Source: Arabidopsis thaliana (taxonomy: Eukaryota > Streptophyta > Magnoliopsida > Brassicales > Brassicaceae). From it: DNA of 64,000 nucleotides. The DNA lies in assembly GCF_000001735.4 (NCBI RefSeq), contig NC_003070.9, forward strand, positions 2,852,001 through 2,916,000. Direction: 5' to 3'. This document shows positions 36,753 to 51,100 of this stretch, in pieces. Positions within the stretch are counted from its first letter, which is position 1; each line of letters begins with the position of its first letter. A program made the position numbers and the translations under genes. Below the pieces are notes generated by a model. The model saw only the letters and a list, made by a program, of their open reading frames with translations, was not told the DNA's origin and did not search any database.

Positions 36753-38753
36753 ATGGGGGCCAAAAGCAAAAGTTCGAGTACGAGATTTTTTATGTTTTAT
36801 CTTATACTAATATCATTGTCGTTTTTGGGTTTGCTCTTAAACTTTAAACCTCTGTTTCTGCTCAACCCCATGATCGCTTCTCCTTCGATAGTTGAGATTC
36901 GTTATTCTTTGCCGGAACCGGTTAAACGGACTCCGATATGGCTCCGACTCATTAGAAACTATCTTCCGGATGAGAAAAAGATCCGAGTGGGTCTTCTCAA
37001 CATCGCAGAGAACGAGCGAGAGAGCTACGAGGCAAGCGGGACGTCGATCTTGGAGAATGTCCACGTGTCGCTCGATCCTCTTCCGAACAATCTGACATGG
37101 ACGAGTTTATTCCCGGTTTGGATCGACGAGGATCACACGTGGCACATTCCTAGTTGTCCAGAAGTCCCTCTCCCTAAGATGGAAGGTTCCGAAGCTGACG
37201 TGGACGTCGTCGTTGTCAAAGTCCCGTGCGATGGTTTCTCGGAGAAGAGAGGGTTAAGAGACGTTTTCAGGCTACAGGTGAATCTGGCGGCAGCGAATCT
37301 TGTGGTGGAGAGTGGTCGGAGGAATGTTGATCGGACTGTGTACGTTGTCTTCATCGGATCTTGTGGGCCTATGCATGAGATCTTTAGGTGTGATGAGCGC
37401 GTGAAGCGCGTGGGGGACTATTGGGTCTATAGGCCTGATCTTACGAGGTTGAAGCAGAAGCTTCTCATGCCTCCTGGTTCATGTCAGATTGCTCCGCTAG
37501 GTAATTTTGGCTTTATTATTCATAGGTCAATATGTTTTCTTCATTTATTTATTTATTTATTGTCGCATGCATGATGACATAATGCATAGTTAAAAAATTC
37601 CAATGTTTCGCTAACTATTTCTTATTCGTTGTTAAAGGTCAAGGAGAAGCATGGATACAAGACAAGAACAGAAATCTCACATCCGAAAAAACTACATTAT
37701 CATCATTTACTGCCCAACGTGTCGCTTACGTGACGTTACTACACTCATCGGAGGTATACGTATGCGGAGCAATAGCCTTAGCACAAAGCATAAGGCAATC
37801 TGGATCAACCAAGGACATGATTCTCCTCCACGATGACTCTATAACCAACATCTCTCTCATTGGCCTAAGCCTTGCTGGCTGGAAACTACGGCGAGTGGAG
37901 AGAATTCGTAGTCCTTTTTCCAAGAAGCGTTCTTACAATGAGTGGAACTACAGTAAGTTACGTGTGTGGCAAGTGACAGATTACGACAAACTAGTGTTTA
38001 TAGACGCAGACTTCATCATCGTCAAGAATATTGATTACCTTTTCTCCTATCCTCAACTTTCTGCCGCTGGCAATAACAAAGTCTTGTTCAACTCAGGAGT
38101 CATGGTAATGCATCTAACTAACAAATATCTTTAACAATAGATTGTTTGATTTGAATATGTTGACTTTTTTAAGTTTCTAAAGATATTGCCTTATCAATCC
38201 ATTTCTTACTATTTTATTTTATCGAATTTTCCATATGTTTTATATAAGAAAGTCTGGTTTTCTTCAGGTTCTGGAGCCATCAGCTTGTTTATTCGAGGAT
38301 TTGATGCTTAAATCATTCAAGATCGGGTCATACAACGGGGGAGACCAAGGATTTCTGAACGAATATTTCGTGTGGTGGCATAGGTTATCAAAACGTTTAA
38401 ATACGATGAAATACTTTGGTGATGAAAGCAGGCATGATAAAGCGCGCAATCTTCCAGAAAATTTAGAGGGCATACACTACTTGGGACTAAAACCATGGCG
38501 ATGTTACAGAGACTACGATTGTAACTGGGACTTGAAAACGCGACGTGTGTATGCAAGCGAGTCGGTGCATGCGAGATGGTGGAAAGTGTACGACAAGATG
38601 CCTAAGAAGCTGAAAGGTTATTGTGGTTTGAATCTTAAGATGGAGAAGAACGTTGAGAAGTGGAGGAAAATGGCTAAGCTCAATGGTTTTCCTGAAAATC
38701 ATTGGAAAATTAGAATAAAAGATCCTAGGAAGAAGAACCGTCTAAGTCAATGA
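36753..38753 (+). CDS. GUX5: GUX5 / PGSIP5, glycogenin-like glucuronosyltransferase family
   Basis: 566-residue type II membrane glycosyltransferase of family GT8, exons 36753-37500, 37638-38104, 38268-38753. A single TM anchor follows a short basic N-terminus (about residues 11-37), so the enzyme should face the Golgi lumen. The stem region precedes the GT8 domain, which starts about residue 275 (RVAYVTLLHSSEVYVCGA). The metal-binding DxD is in VFIDADFI (about residues 372-374). NGGDQGFLNEYFVWWHRL and KPWRCYRDYDCNW are typical of the plant GUX branch, which adds glucuronic acid to xylan. GUX5 is the least studied member and its activity is not shown here. Corresponds to At1g08990. Confidence 0.93.
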
Positions 38754-39110
38754 GAAGAGTCATCAAACTCGCTTATTCAACAAGAGACTTAATTTTTTTT
38801 TTTTCTTTACGTAAAGATTTTGAAAGGGAATTTAATTTCTAACAGGTAATTGTGGATTATGAAGGAAAAACATTATACGTAGTTATGATATATATTTCGT
38901 TCGAGTGAAAGTATTTTTAGTTTTTTACAAAGACTAATAACCATACTTTTATTTGGAATAATAATATGCGTAATTTAAGTAAAGTAATTTTCTCTTTTCA
39001 AAAATATAATTTCGATGCCTTTTTTCCCTCTCACTCGTTAACACTTTTGTGCCGACCGATGAATCAAAATTAGAGTAACAGTGAAACGCATTCTTCCCTC
39101 AATCGTTCAA
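38754..39110. other. GUX5 3' UTR and ANP1 upstream region
   Basis: No coding region. AT-rich with a T tract at about 38793-38804. The ANP1 5' leader lies at its right end. Confidence 0.5.
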
Positions 39111-42100
39111 ATGCAAGATTTCTTCGGCTCCGTTCGTCGATCGCTTGTTTTCCGTCCTTCTTCCGACGACGATAACCAGGAGAACCAGCCTCCGTTTCCC
39201 GGTGTTCTCGCCGATAAGATCACCTCTTGCATCCGCAAATCGAAGATTTTTATCAAACCCTCCTTCTCGCCTCCTCCTCCTGCTAACACTGTAGACATGG
39301 CACCTCCGATTTCGTGGAGGAAAGGTCAGTTAATTGGTCGCGGCGCGTTTGGTACGGTGTACATGGGTATGAATCTTGACTCCGGGGAGCTTCTCGCCGT
39401 CAAACAGGTAATTTAGGGTTTGTTTTTCTGATTGCTGTGGATTTGAAGCTAATTGGGACTTAATTTTGAATGACCTAATTCTCTGGCATGTGTACTGAAC
39501 TTCAAAAGCTTTGTTCTACTCAGGTTCTGATTGCAGCCAATTTTGCTTCCAAGGAAAAGACTCAGGTTCATAAACAATCCATTTCATCGAGTTTTCCCTC
39601 TTTCAATTTCCATTGATTTTTGTACTTCATTGAGTTTGTTATCTGTGTTGGTGCTAAGTAGGCTCATATTCAGGAGCTTGAAGAAGAAGTTAAGCTTCTT
39701 AAAAATCTCTCCCATCCTAATATAGTTGTAAGTAACTGTTGGTATTGTCTCCTTCTCAATGCATACGGATTCAACACTTCCTTGTGTTATCTATCTAACT
39801 CAGGTATTTTTTATTTTCTGGCCTTAGAGATATTTGGGTACAGTGAGGGAAGATGATACCCTGAATATCCTTCTCGAGTTTGTTCCCGGTGGATCGATAT
39901 CATCGCTCTTGGAGAAATTTGGACCTTTTCCTGAATCAGTAAGTCATGCTTGGATTTTTTTTTGTTCAATCTCTTACAATGTGTGCATTGCTTAAGTGGT
40001 GAGAACGATTGAATTAGGTTGTCCGGACATACACAAGGCAACTGCTTTTAGGGTTGGAGTACCTGCACAATCATGCAATTATGCACAGAGACATTAAGGT
40101 AACAATTTTTCTCCATACTTTATAAGTGCTTACAATCTCGAGTCCTTACCCATGAGACTATATGTTTCTATGTTTTCTCAGGGGGCTAATATCCTTGTGG
40201 ATAATAAAGGATGCATTAAGCTTGCTGATTTTGGTGCATCCAAACAAGTAGCTGAGTTGGTAAGTCAAAAAATAATTTGTTTTCTACAAAGTATATTGCA
40301 GGAAGCATTCTGTTCTGTGTATTCTCTTATTTCTTAGTTGGTCTAGTATAACATATCCTTCAGAGTGATTTAATGTGATTGACTTGATTTCATCTCTAGG
40401 CTACGATGACTGGTGCAAAATCTATGAAAGGGACACCATATTGGATGGCTCCGGAAGTTATTCTTCAAACTGGACATAGCTTGTAAGAAACCAAGCGTGC
40501 TCGTAAATGCAAAATTAGATGTTTTGTAACTGATACTCATACAATTGTGGCTATTAATTGTAGTCCTGGTGACTTATGTCCCATATTTTTGATTTCTCAC
40601 AAACCTGTGGCTATTGTTCTCAGCTCTGCTGACATATGGAGCGTCGGCTGTACAGTTATTGAAATGGTGACTGGGAAGGCTCCTTGGAGTCAGCAGTATA
40701 AAGAGGTAATTTGTTCGTATTTCTGGTGATATTTTTTCGTGAATAATTTTGCTTCTTAATTACAAGTGGACATACTTTCTTTTCAGGTTGCTGCTATCTT
40801 CTTCATAGGAACAACAAAATCACATCCTCCAATACCTGATACTCTCTCCTCTGATGCAAAAGATTTTCTGCTCAAGTGTCTGCAGGAGTAAGCTACTTTG
40901 CTTCAGCAACATTAGTTTGGAACTTTTAATAGTAACTTCCTTCACTACTATTGTGTCTTGTCTTTGGAATTGCTGAATCATTGGATCCGTCTTGACAGGG
41001 TACCAAATCTGCGGCCAACCGCATCTGAGCTACTAAAGGTGAAGTATAAATAGTTTGAGTGATGCCCGCAATATTAAATTGGAAAGGTTTGAGTAAAATT
41101 CCTGATTTTGTTTTATTCGCAGCATCCTTTTGTTATGGGGAAACACAAGGAGTCTGCTTCTACTGATCTTGGTTCTGTCCTGGTGGGTGGATGTTAACCG
41201 TCTTATGAATATCATATAACTTTTTCTTGAAGCCATCTTGATAAAATTATTTTTGTTATTTTCCAGAACAATCTTAGCACTCCACTACCGTTACAGATAA
41301 ATAACACCAAGAGCACGTAAGTTCTGAATATCTGGCTGAAACCAAAATTTCTAAGATTATTTTGTGGGTTTATGAAAGATTTTGATGGTTTATTGTCTGT
41401 TTCCTTTGTTTCAGTCCAGATTCTACTTGCGACGATGTAGGTGACATGTGTAACTTTGGCAGTTTGAATTATTCACTTGTAGATCCTGTGAAATCAATCC
41501 AAAACAAAAATTTATGGCAACAAAATGATAATGGAGGTGATGAAGACGATATGTGTTTGATAGATGATGAGAATTTCTTGACATTTGACGGAGAAATGAG
41601 TTCTACCCTTGAAAAAGATTGTCATCTGAAGAAGGTAGCATACATATGATTTCTCATTTAGAATTCCAATGGCTGATCAAGTCTCAACTCTTGTTTGGAT
41701 CATGTTTCAATTTGTTTTGTAAGCATTACTTATAAAATCTATGTGTACAGAGCTGTGATGACATAAGTGATATGTCCATTGCTTTGAAGTCCAAATTTGA
41801 CGAAAGTCCTGGTAATGGAGAGAAAGAGTCTACAATGAGCATGGAATGTGACCAACCTTCATACTCAGAGGATGATGATGAGCTGACCGAGTCAAAAATT
41901 AAAGCTTTCTTAGATGAGAAGGTCCCTCATGCACATTATACTACATTATTCATTGTCCTCACTGCATTTTCTACGTAAATCACTAACATGGCAGTGAATA
42001 TGTATTTGTCTCAGGCTGCAGATCTAAAGAAGTTACAGACTCCTCTCTATGAAGAATTCTACAATAGTTTGATCACATTCTCTCCCAGTTGTATGGAGAG

Positions 42101-42987
42101 TAATTTAAGTAACAGTAAAAGAGAGGACACTGCTCGTGGTTTCCTGAAACTGCCTCCAAAAAGCAGGTCACCGAGTCGGGGCCCTCTTGGTGGTTCACCT
42201 TCAAGAGCAACAGACGCAACTAGTTGTTCCAAGAGCCCAGGAAGTGGAGGTAGTCGTGAATTGAATATTAACAATGGAGGTGATGAAGCTTCACAGGATG
42301 GTGTATCAGCACGGGTCACAGACTGGAGGGGTCTCGTTGTTGACACTAAGCAGGAATTAAGCCAGTGGTTAGTGGCTGCGATAATTGGGATTTAAGTTTT
42401 AAGGATTTAGACATTTCCTTAATTTCCTCTTTTAGAAACTCGGTAGGAATCAAGAAGACAGAAATAAGTCCCATTCATGCTTATCTTAAGCTATGATCAC
42501 CCAACTCCAAACGTGTAGAGTTTAAATTCAGCCTAGCTATTGACCAGCAACGATTTAAATCTGTCACTTAGTCTAGGCTTCTTGTTTCATTCCTGAATCT
42601 GCTTGAATTGGCTGGTTTTGGCTTTGCAGTGTTGCTTTGTCAGAGATAGAGAAGAAGTGGAAGGAAGAGCTTGATCAAGAACTGGAAAGAAAGCGACAAG
42701 GTATGTCACTCTTATTAATCTAGCAAAAAAATGTCAAAGATTCTCTTTAAGTTTTACATATTTAGAATTTAGAATTCGGCGCTTTGCATTGACCACTGTT
42801 AACATGCAATCATGTAATGTTGAGAAACATGACATTGTAGCATCCACTTTTTGTAAGCTTGGTAAGTTGACTTGTGGTTTATGTTATTGCAGAAATCATG
42901 CGCCAAGCAGGGTTGGGATCATCCCCAAGAGACAGAGGCATGAGCCGACAGAGAGAGAAGTCGAGGTTTGCATCACCAGGAAAATGA
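39111..42987 (+). CDS. ANP1: MAP kinase kinase kinase ANP1
   Basis: 666-residue MEKK-type MAPKKK, recognised as ANP1 (At1g09000), which acts in oxidative-stress signalling and in cytokinesis with kinesin partners. Exons: 39111-39407, 39524-39565, 39662-39727, 39828-39938, 40018-40098, 40182-40259, 40400-40482, 40624-40705, 40787-40887, 40999-41038, 41123-41182, 41267-41316, 41415-41634, 41751-41921, 42015-42367, 42630-42700, 42893-42987. Kinase domain about residues 69-331: glycine loop [10 protein letters not shown], Lys98 in AVKQV, HRDIKGAN (Asp197), DFG at 215-217, GTPYWMAPE and ADIWSVGC. The C-terminal half is regulatory: an acidic stretch, Ser/Pro-rich segments ([15 protein letters not shown]) and a charged helical tail ([19 protein letters not shown]). 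No key residue is missing. Confidence 0.97.
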
Positions 42988-43258
42988 CTTGCACAAAAAG
43001 TCTCCGGCTTTTTGATTTTTGATTGCTCAACTAGTATATATATCTGTAACTCTTATCTTGCTGTGATGAAAAGTAGACACGAGGTTTGGTCTGAATATAT
43101 GATTCTGAACTGGTTGTTGAAGGTATTAGATGTGTGTAATGTGAGTGTCGGGTGCATATTTAAGTGCGCTACAAATTGCTAAAACCTGTGCAAGTTTCAT
43201 TTATTGAAAGGTTCGAGATTACAGGCAGTTATGTAACAAACATGAAACATGAATAGTC

Positions 43259-46200
43259 TCAACCAAAAACACTAAACCTATCAGGGTAGTTCCAGCCCTG
43301 AAGCATAACACGAGGAGACTTCTTCATGCCTGTAGGAGCTGCAAATGAGATCTTAAAAGACATTGATTCACCTGGAACTAGTGAGAAATAGTTGTCTGAG
43401 TAGTGTACTGGTAGAATCCTCGTATCTTGTTTCTCTGTCTCTGCATTGTGAACTGAGAAACGAAGGAAGAAAGCAACTCCTGAATCCGATCCCTTCATTT
43501 CCACTACTTTCAAACCACGGTTGCTATCTGCAGAAACAACACATCTACTAAAGAGTTTCTGGAGCAACCCCAGATCACGTTTTTCGTCTTCCTGGACAAC
43601 GTTTTTGGCTAAGTTAGCTCTAGATGTGTTATGAACATTGACCTCCAGCTCATATCTTGAACCCACCATAACTGCATTGCAAGTGATCTTGAGAGGTATT
43701 TGCTTCTTCCTGTACGGCTCCAAGAGTGTGTAATTTTTTCCAGGCAGATGCAGCCAGTAGAAGTTCCGGGATATAACTGCTTTGTCTGAGACAGTGTACA
43801 GTTTGAGAAGAAGGAAATATACATGCTTTGGGTTTGCTGCTTTCGGATACTTGAATTCCGATATTTTCACAACTTTCTTTGGTGGGGCAGAGACAATTTT
43901 AAACACTTTATAGTATGGGCAGTTCCCGTCTAGGTCCCATACTGATGCCTCTATTGCCACATCCGACAGCTCTTTAGAAGTCGTGTTTACAACCTGTGCG
44001 GGGGGTCAAAGGACATGATTCCATGTATTATTTACATAATTTATTAGACTTTTATACACTTCTTATTTAGATCAAGAATCTAATTTCGAGAGACCTTCGT
44101 ACACAGTGATTGTCAGAGAGAGAGAGAGTAACTAATCACACTGACCTCAACAAAGTAACTTGCCAGGTTCAATTGTACATGGACTGGCTCTGCAGCGGAA
44201 CGGCAGCCATAGAAACTGGCTGTTTGGTCGAGAAGATGATCGTAGAATTGACCTCTGAGACCAGTCCATGGATTTTGGTTCTTCCAGATCAAGACACCCG
44301 TGTACTTCGTCCACATTTGCGAACTCCAACCCTCGAATAGAGCTCTGTACTGAATGTAGTTTACCAGTTGAGCCTGTTACAGAGGAAAAACCAAGTCATA
44401 ATATATCACTTATGATCTCAAGTTTCTTTTATTAATCGAACATAGACATTGCATTATTAAGTTAAGGGGAAAAGTAACATTTATGCACCAGGGTAAGACA
44501 ACACCAGTAAAGGCTAAAACGGTTAAGATCCCAAATTTACCTTCAAGCAGAAGTCATCGAGATTCTCTGGAGTACCGTACATCAGAATCTGGTCATGCAC
44601 TTTTCCAGGATTAGAATATGGAATGTACTTGTGATAATCCCACATTCGATTTGGCACTTCTTTAATAAACCCGTCCAAACCCTTTTTGAACAGAGGAATC
44701 GTCCAACCTTCTGGAGGCATTGTCGCTCTTATCGTCTCTGCAACTGGCATTCCAACCGAGCCGACCTCCGGATTGAACCCATACTTGTAATATGTGTCTT
44801 TAAAAAAATCTTCAGGGTATTGAATCTCATAAGGGCCGTCAGTGAAGTTCCCCTTTCCATCTGCAAAGCCGTCCCACATAGATCCTTGAATATAAACTCT
44901 AGTACCGTCAAGATAAACACTAGGATCTGAATCTTTGTCTGATAACAATTGGGTTTCAAAATAAGAATGAAGCCTAAGGTCTTGCTTTAGAGCCTCATTT
45001 ATGTCTTTTGGCGGAACTTGTTCATTTCCACCCACCCAAAGAGCCAGGCTTGGATGGTTTCTCAGAAGTTTGACAGTATCACGAGCACATAAGAGGAATA
45101 ATTCATGGTCTAGTGGTCCATTCGGATTTGATACTGGAACACCTCTTCCATCAACATCGCCAGTGATCCAAAACTCTTGCCACACCTGAGAATAAATAAG
45201 GTATACTTCAGAAATGGCAATGAATTTTGGAAGAAGGGTGATAGCGAATAACTTAAGATTCATACCAACAAGCCGTAGATATCACAAAAGTGATAAAACT
45301 CTGGCCTTTCAGCCAACCCACCGCCCCAGCAACGGATCATGTTCATGTTCATATCTGCATGGAATTTTATGTCGGTTCTGTAACGTTCTTTAGAGAGACG
45401 TAACAGTCCATCTGATAGTATCCAATTGCCACCACGGATGAAGATCGGCTCTCCGTTGATCTTGAACAGCCTGGAAAATTAACAAAAACAAGTTGTAGAG
45501 CCTCCACAGAATCATTCTACACAAGCCAAACTGAAACTGAAATATAAAAAGTTTACCTTCCACCAGTAACACTATCAATAACACTCTCAATCTTTCGGAA
45601 TCCAAATGGCTGCATCCACGAATCAGATTCTCCGAATTCATTCACAACAACAGTGATCAAGATGTCATAAAGGTTTTGCTTTCCCATCCCGTTGGGCCAC
45701 CACAATTCAGGTTTATAGAAATAGAGCTGTTAATTCAATATTTCATTAGTTTCTAGGATAAACAATACCACCATCACAGATTCAGAGCCATAAGTAATTT
45801 AAGTCGTAACAAGTAATATACGATAACAATACCACTCACTGGTTTAAATGTGTGCTGAATACGTCCTTGAGCAGGGATCAAAACATTCTCTGTCTGAAGA
45901 TGCTCTACTAAACAGACACCGTTTTCGAGTTCGGCTGTTATTTGAATATTCACAGAACATTCAGTATTCCATGTGCTTTTGTTTTCCAGTTCAGCAGTCA
46001 CATGCAAGTAAGCTCTCTTGTAATCGTCAAAGAAGGTTGAGACCAAATGGGGATCAATTATTCTTACAGGCTGCAATAAAAGCAATTTATAACATTCAGT
46101 AAGAAGATGACTATAAACGTTCCGTGGAGAATATTGATTGATATCATCTCTGGAAAACAATGTAAACCAACTAAACGAACCCCGGTGACAGATATTGACA

Positions 46201-47287
46201 CTTCATCCCATATGCCAGTATTCCGGTCCCTAGAAGAAAAAATGTTGTCAGAGAGAAATGCCTTAAACTATACGATAAGCTAAATCTTGTAACAAAAAAA
46301 TAACCTTATTGGACAAATCCAGTCCCAACCTTGCACATACTGTGCAGCTACATCTTTTCCAATCTGTCATGGATAGTCCAATCACAACGCAAAGAAAGAA
46401 GAGTGATATAAACTTCCAAGAGAGAGAGAAGGAGGGAGGAGGTGTACCTCATGATCACCACCTTGGCCTCCCTCGGGAGGTATAGTCCCAGGATGATCTG
46501 GGGGATGAACAATAAGAGCAAGTAAATTGCTCTCAGGATGGAGAATATCAGTGACGTCAAGTGTATGTCTGCGAAACATCCCTTTGGGAAGCTCTGTCTT
46601 GTGGCCATTTACAAACACTTGTGCAGAGTAGTTGATGGCACGGAAATTCAAATGCACGTATTGATTCAATAACTGCAAAACCGTCAAAACAAAATATGAA
46701 AAGAAGACACAAGAAAAATAGCAATTTCGACCAAGAGAGAGAGAGGGTGAGGGTGGCCCACCCTTTGACATTGGAATTTAGTGAAGAACCAGAAAGTGTA
46801 GTAGTCCCTTCCGGAATCGGCAATATCTGTGATCGCTTCATTTTCAAGTCCATAAAAAGGATCCGGAATTGCTTTGTTTTTCACCAATGTGCCCAATACA
46901 CTGTTCACAATTAAGATCCTATATCAGTAAAATCTCTCATTCATGCATGAAACAATTAGAGGTATTTACATAAATAAAAGCTGATTCATAAGAAGAAGAA
47001 AATTAATTATTAGTTATCAAGGCAAAATCCAAACTTGACAGACACATTCGAACAAAATCAAATACTTAAACAATTGTTCTTACTTTGATTATTAATAGCT
47101 TCAAATTTTCGAAGAGGAAAGTGAACACTATTACTTACGTTCCAGGTACGGCGGCTTCCATCCACCGAGATTCGGAACTGATGGCCGGAGGATTGGTGGT
47201 AGTGAGCTGAACGCCGTTGACATCGACCTCCGTGGATCTCGCCGCTATCCAGCCGAAATCTAACACCGTCTTCCCGATCTCCGCCAT
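43259..47287 (-). CDS. GH2 mannosylglycoprotein endo-beta-mannosidase
   Basis: 944-residue glycoside hydrolase family 2 enzyme (At1g09010 type) that cuts the Man-beta-1,4-GlcNAc bond of plant N-glycans. Exons in reading order: 47287-47139, 46900-46762, 46672-46448, 46363-46305, 46229-46181, 46070-45840, 45726-45557, 45470-45266, 45185-44541, 44373-44146, 43993-43259. All have GT-AG ends and join in frame. An N-terminal jelly-roll (about residues 30-210) and an Ig-like domain precede the TIM barrel. Acid/base Glu464 lies in WVGGNEQ and the nucleophile Glu549 in FNPEVGSVG, at the positions I recall for the lily enzyme. A C-terminal beta domain follows. No signal peptide is seen, which fits turnover of free glycans in the cytosol or by another route. 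The 3' end is convergent with ANP1, about 270 bp away. Confidence 0.94.
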
Positions 47288-48148
47288 TTTAGTATCTGAT
47301 CTCAGCTTCTGGAATGTTTATGTCGAAAACAGTTGAGAGAGTTGATGAAGAAACTTGTTGGACTGGAAAAACGAAAACGTTTATTGTCTGGATAAGCCTA
47401 AATAAGTAAATAGAGTAAATACATTTTTCTCTATCACTTATTATGTCATCAATTATTTAACACTTATTTTTAATGACATTAGATTTTATTTTTTTTGCTC
47501 AAATATTTTTTAAATGACATTAGATTTTTTTATTTTTTTTTAGTGTCACTAGATTTGATTGAATTTTGTATTACTTTTATTGATATATTTTAAGAGCTAT
47601 TGAAAAATCCGAAAGAAATCGATAATGCTATGATCAAATCACTCGATTAACCATTACTGAATATTACTTGTCATTGTACTTTTTTACTTGTTATTGTACT
47701 TAAGGTTATGATTCGTTATGATTGTAATTGTATTAATCATTACTTGCAAACTTCAACCATAAGGCTTATTCTCGCTGGTGACAATTCATCTTTGTCAACC
47801 AGTGCATTGTCCTACACTTCTACGGCCTTCTCATGCTGTGTTGCTTTTCGAGTCGATGAAGTGAAAAACTCAAAACCAAAAAAAAATGGAAAAAAAAAGA
47901 GGGAAGAAAAAGCTGAGGGAAGCTACTAGTAAAAGATTCCGGTAGCCAATATCTTCACAAGAATGGAAACCCGTTCAACTAAAACAACAAAAATAATAAG
48001 AAAACAATGATGAAAGAGGTTCGTAGCAAATTTACAAATTCCTTGCAAGAAGAAAAAAAAAAAAAAAAAAAAAGAAGCAAATTGTTGGGTAGTTTTGATT
48101 GAGGGGAAATGAGAAAAAGAGGTTGGGGAGGTTGTTTTGCTGTGGGAG
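47288..48148. other. Spacer between the GH2 gene 5' end and SNF4 3' end
   Basis: Both flanking genes read leftwards, so this holds the GH2 promoter/5' UTR and the SNF4 3' UTR. It contains poly-T (about 47523-47540) and a 20+ bp poly-A tract (about 48053-48073). No gene seen. Confidence 0.5.
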
Positions 48149-51100
48149 TCAAAGACCGAGCAGGAATTGGAAAACATCGCTCAGTGAAATGATACCTTCA
48201 ACACGTTTGCTCCCTGCTTCCACTATCACCAGCCTCCTTACACCTGTTGTGTTTTATATACACAAACCCAAACCCCAGTTACATCTCATCTGATGTTCCT
48301 GTGTCAAGCAACAAAGCTGAAGATTGTATATAGGAGATAGTGTGTACCTGGATTCGCCAACCGCTCCATCACTTTCACAAGAGAGTCTGAGCGCAAGCAC
48401 ATGTGACATCTCTGCCCGTTGAAGATTCCATAAGGCGGGCTCGCATCTTGCCCCAACTGTAGCGCCTGAAAACCCACAAACACATTATCCTCCACTTTAT
48501 TATAACGTTTCATCTCTTCTTTCATTCTTGTAAAGATGTATGTTCAAATAAATCAGAAACGAGGCAATTTCCATGATAGATAGGCAGGTTACATTTAAGT
48601 AAAACTCGTAATTTGATGAGACATGTGATGGATCTTGGTTTCTGATGAGAGGTTTACCTGGTGAACTGTCATGTCATCAAGATGAATCTGTGCGTATGCC
48701 TTGTCTTTAGCCAGAGCAGTTATATCACTGGCCAATTACAAATATCATCAGAACACAAGGACGTCAAAGATGGAATGCATAAGACATCATGTCGATTGAT
48801 GGATAGAGGTTTACCTTCGAGAGTATATGTCAATAAGCGAGTCGTTGTCATCCACTACGGGAATTGAACTGACTTCAGCTGTAATAACCAGGAAACATAA
48901 ATTAAGCATGACTCATTCATTCATTTCCATCTATGAGGAACCAGGGAAAAGATCACGAGAAATTCTATAAATATATCTGCTTTAAGATTGACAAAAATGT
49001 TTCTATGTTTTTAAACCTCGTTAGTTTACTCATGTTGCAGCAATTACATCTGTATAAAAATAATAAAAGTGGTCGTAACATCTAAAGTTGGTTTGTTGGT
49101 CTGCATTGACTTGAGTATACCCATGTGTTCAGCTACTTGATTATATTACCATCTAGACAAAATATTTAAAACTGAAAATCTGATTGTAATGTAGAGGTTG
49201 ATAGTCTGAGTTGCAGATGAGCTTTGAATAAGATGTTGCTGCAACAAGATAAGAAAAAGGATTACCTTGAACTAATAATGCGAGCGCAGAACCCAAAGAG
49301 GCGTGAGGTCTCAATGTAGCGAGAGGTTTGCTACTTGATTCTCCGATTCTAGGGACCCACGTACCCAGGGGAATTGAACAAATGGGTTGCTGAAGGATAG
49401 GTAAAGAGCTAGACGAATGTCTAAAGTATCTGCATATACCTGGAAGATTATGCTTAATTTAGAGCTTAAGTGTCTGATAAAGGCATAAATTTCGAAAGGA
49501 ATTATTAACAGGGAAAACTGTGTAAAAAGTTTGGTAAAGTCAATTGCAACTTTAGTTTCTAATTTCCCTCCCTCCTAAAGATCCCATCCCTTCACAGAAT
49601 TTGGAGAAATGAAGAAGTGGGAAAATTTTGGAAATAGCAGAATCATATGCACGTCATGAATTAAAAAGTGAGAAATGCCAAATTGGCGCGCTTATCAGTG
49701 TCTTATTCACAAATGAAGGGACCTTACATTTTAATATGCCTGATAGCGAAGCAAGATGCAGTAACTGCGGATATGAACCATCCTGCAAAGAAGAATATAT
49801 AACCGGAACAGCTGCCACCTTGTTTTGCAAAATTTTCAGGGCAACGTCTTTCAGATTATCATAGGGTCCAACCTGATAGCCATATATAAAACCATTAATA
49901 GCAAGAGAGAAATACTACTAGCTCTTTTCAATATAACATGCAATAGAAAGTTCTAGGATAAGGCTATGTTCAGAGATTACGCAAACAGAAGAAAGTTAGT
50001 AGTAACAGCGATACAAATCAACTGTGAAAATCTCACCTGAACAAGTGGCCTAGGATATGGTCTCCCACTTCCATCATATTGCCGGCTAATATGAGCCTTC
50101 CCCTCTTTCCAGGCTGCTATTGTGTGCGTCTCAAGCTCTTCCTCTGTCAAGTTTGATCCATGAGTTCCAAGCTGCAATTTTACAAATTTGCTATTATACT
50201 CAAGAGTGAAATTTCATACTGAGAAGCTAGTAAAACATTTAAAACTATGTGATTTATGAGATATCCAGACTTCCGTCTTGGAAATTCTAAGAATATACAA
50301 TAGTAACTCGATGGAATGCTCTAGCAAAGAACAGTTTTAATAGAAGCCAACCTCTCTCAGTATTAGAATGAAGTCTAGTGGACCAAGAACTCCAACAAAT
50401 TGGCCTTTTCCAAAGTCCCAAAGAGGAGCCAAAGGGATTCCCTGAAAGCATCTGGAATTAGCAAAAACCAGAAAGCCAAACAATCTCGAAGTATAATTAG
50501 ACGAATGTTGTTCACTTAAGTTTCACTTCCTTCCCTTTCCGGGTCTGGATGCAACAATATTAGAATGTTTATATGACGGTGAGAGACAGAGAGATGAACA
50601 TCCTAACAAGAACAGAAGCTGACACAAGGGTAATTGGCAAATAAAGTAAACCTGCTCATAGAGTATATGGAATGCTTGCTTCACTGGCAAATTAACATCC
50701 AATGCAATAACCTGTAAAATTTCCAATCACCTTAGACAATTTCCGAGTAAGAAGCCAAAGGTTATTCTTAACTGATAATCTATAGGACATGAAGACAGAA
50801 ATTATCAATGATCAAGCAAAAAGAAAAAGAAACCAAACCTTGCCCGATTCTGGGAGCAGCTCATATGCAGTGCGGGTTGACAATAAAACCGATATGCGGT
50901 GACGAGAAAGCTCCAAATCAACCCCCGACATCCTAGGAACAGCTTCCTGGGACGGGTCAGCCTACAATATAATCACCATGTGAAAGCAGTCAGAAACTCA
51001 ATTTGAATGTAGTCTCAGAGACAATTTAATGGAACTTAAGGAATCCTGCTTTATACATTAAGATAAAATGGTCTAAAATCAATTATACTTGAACTAATGA

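Noticed and set aside
48040-48080. Long poly-A tract as a retrotransposon tail
   Set aside because: No adjacent element body or target-site duplication; simple A/T tracts are common throughout the spacers.
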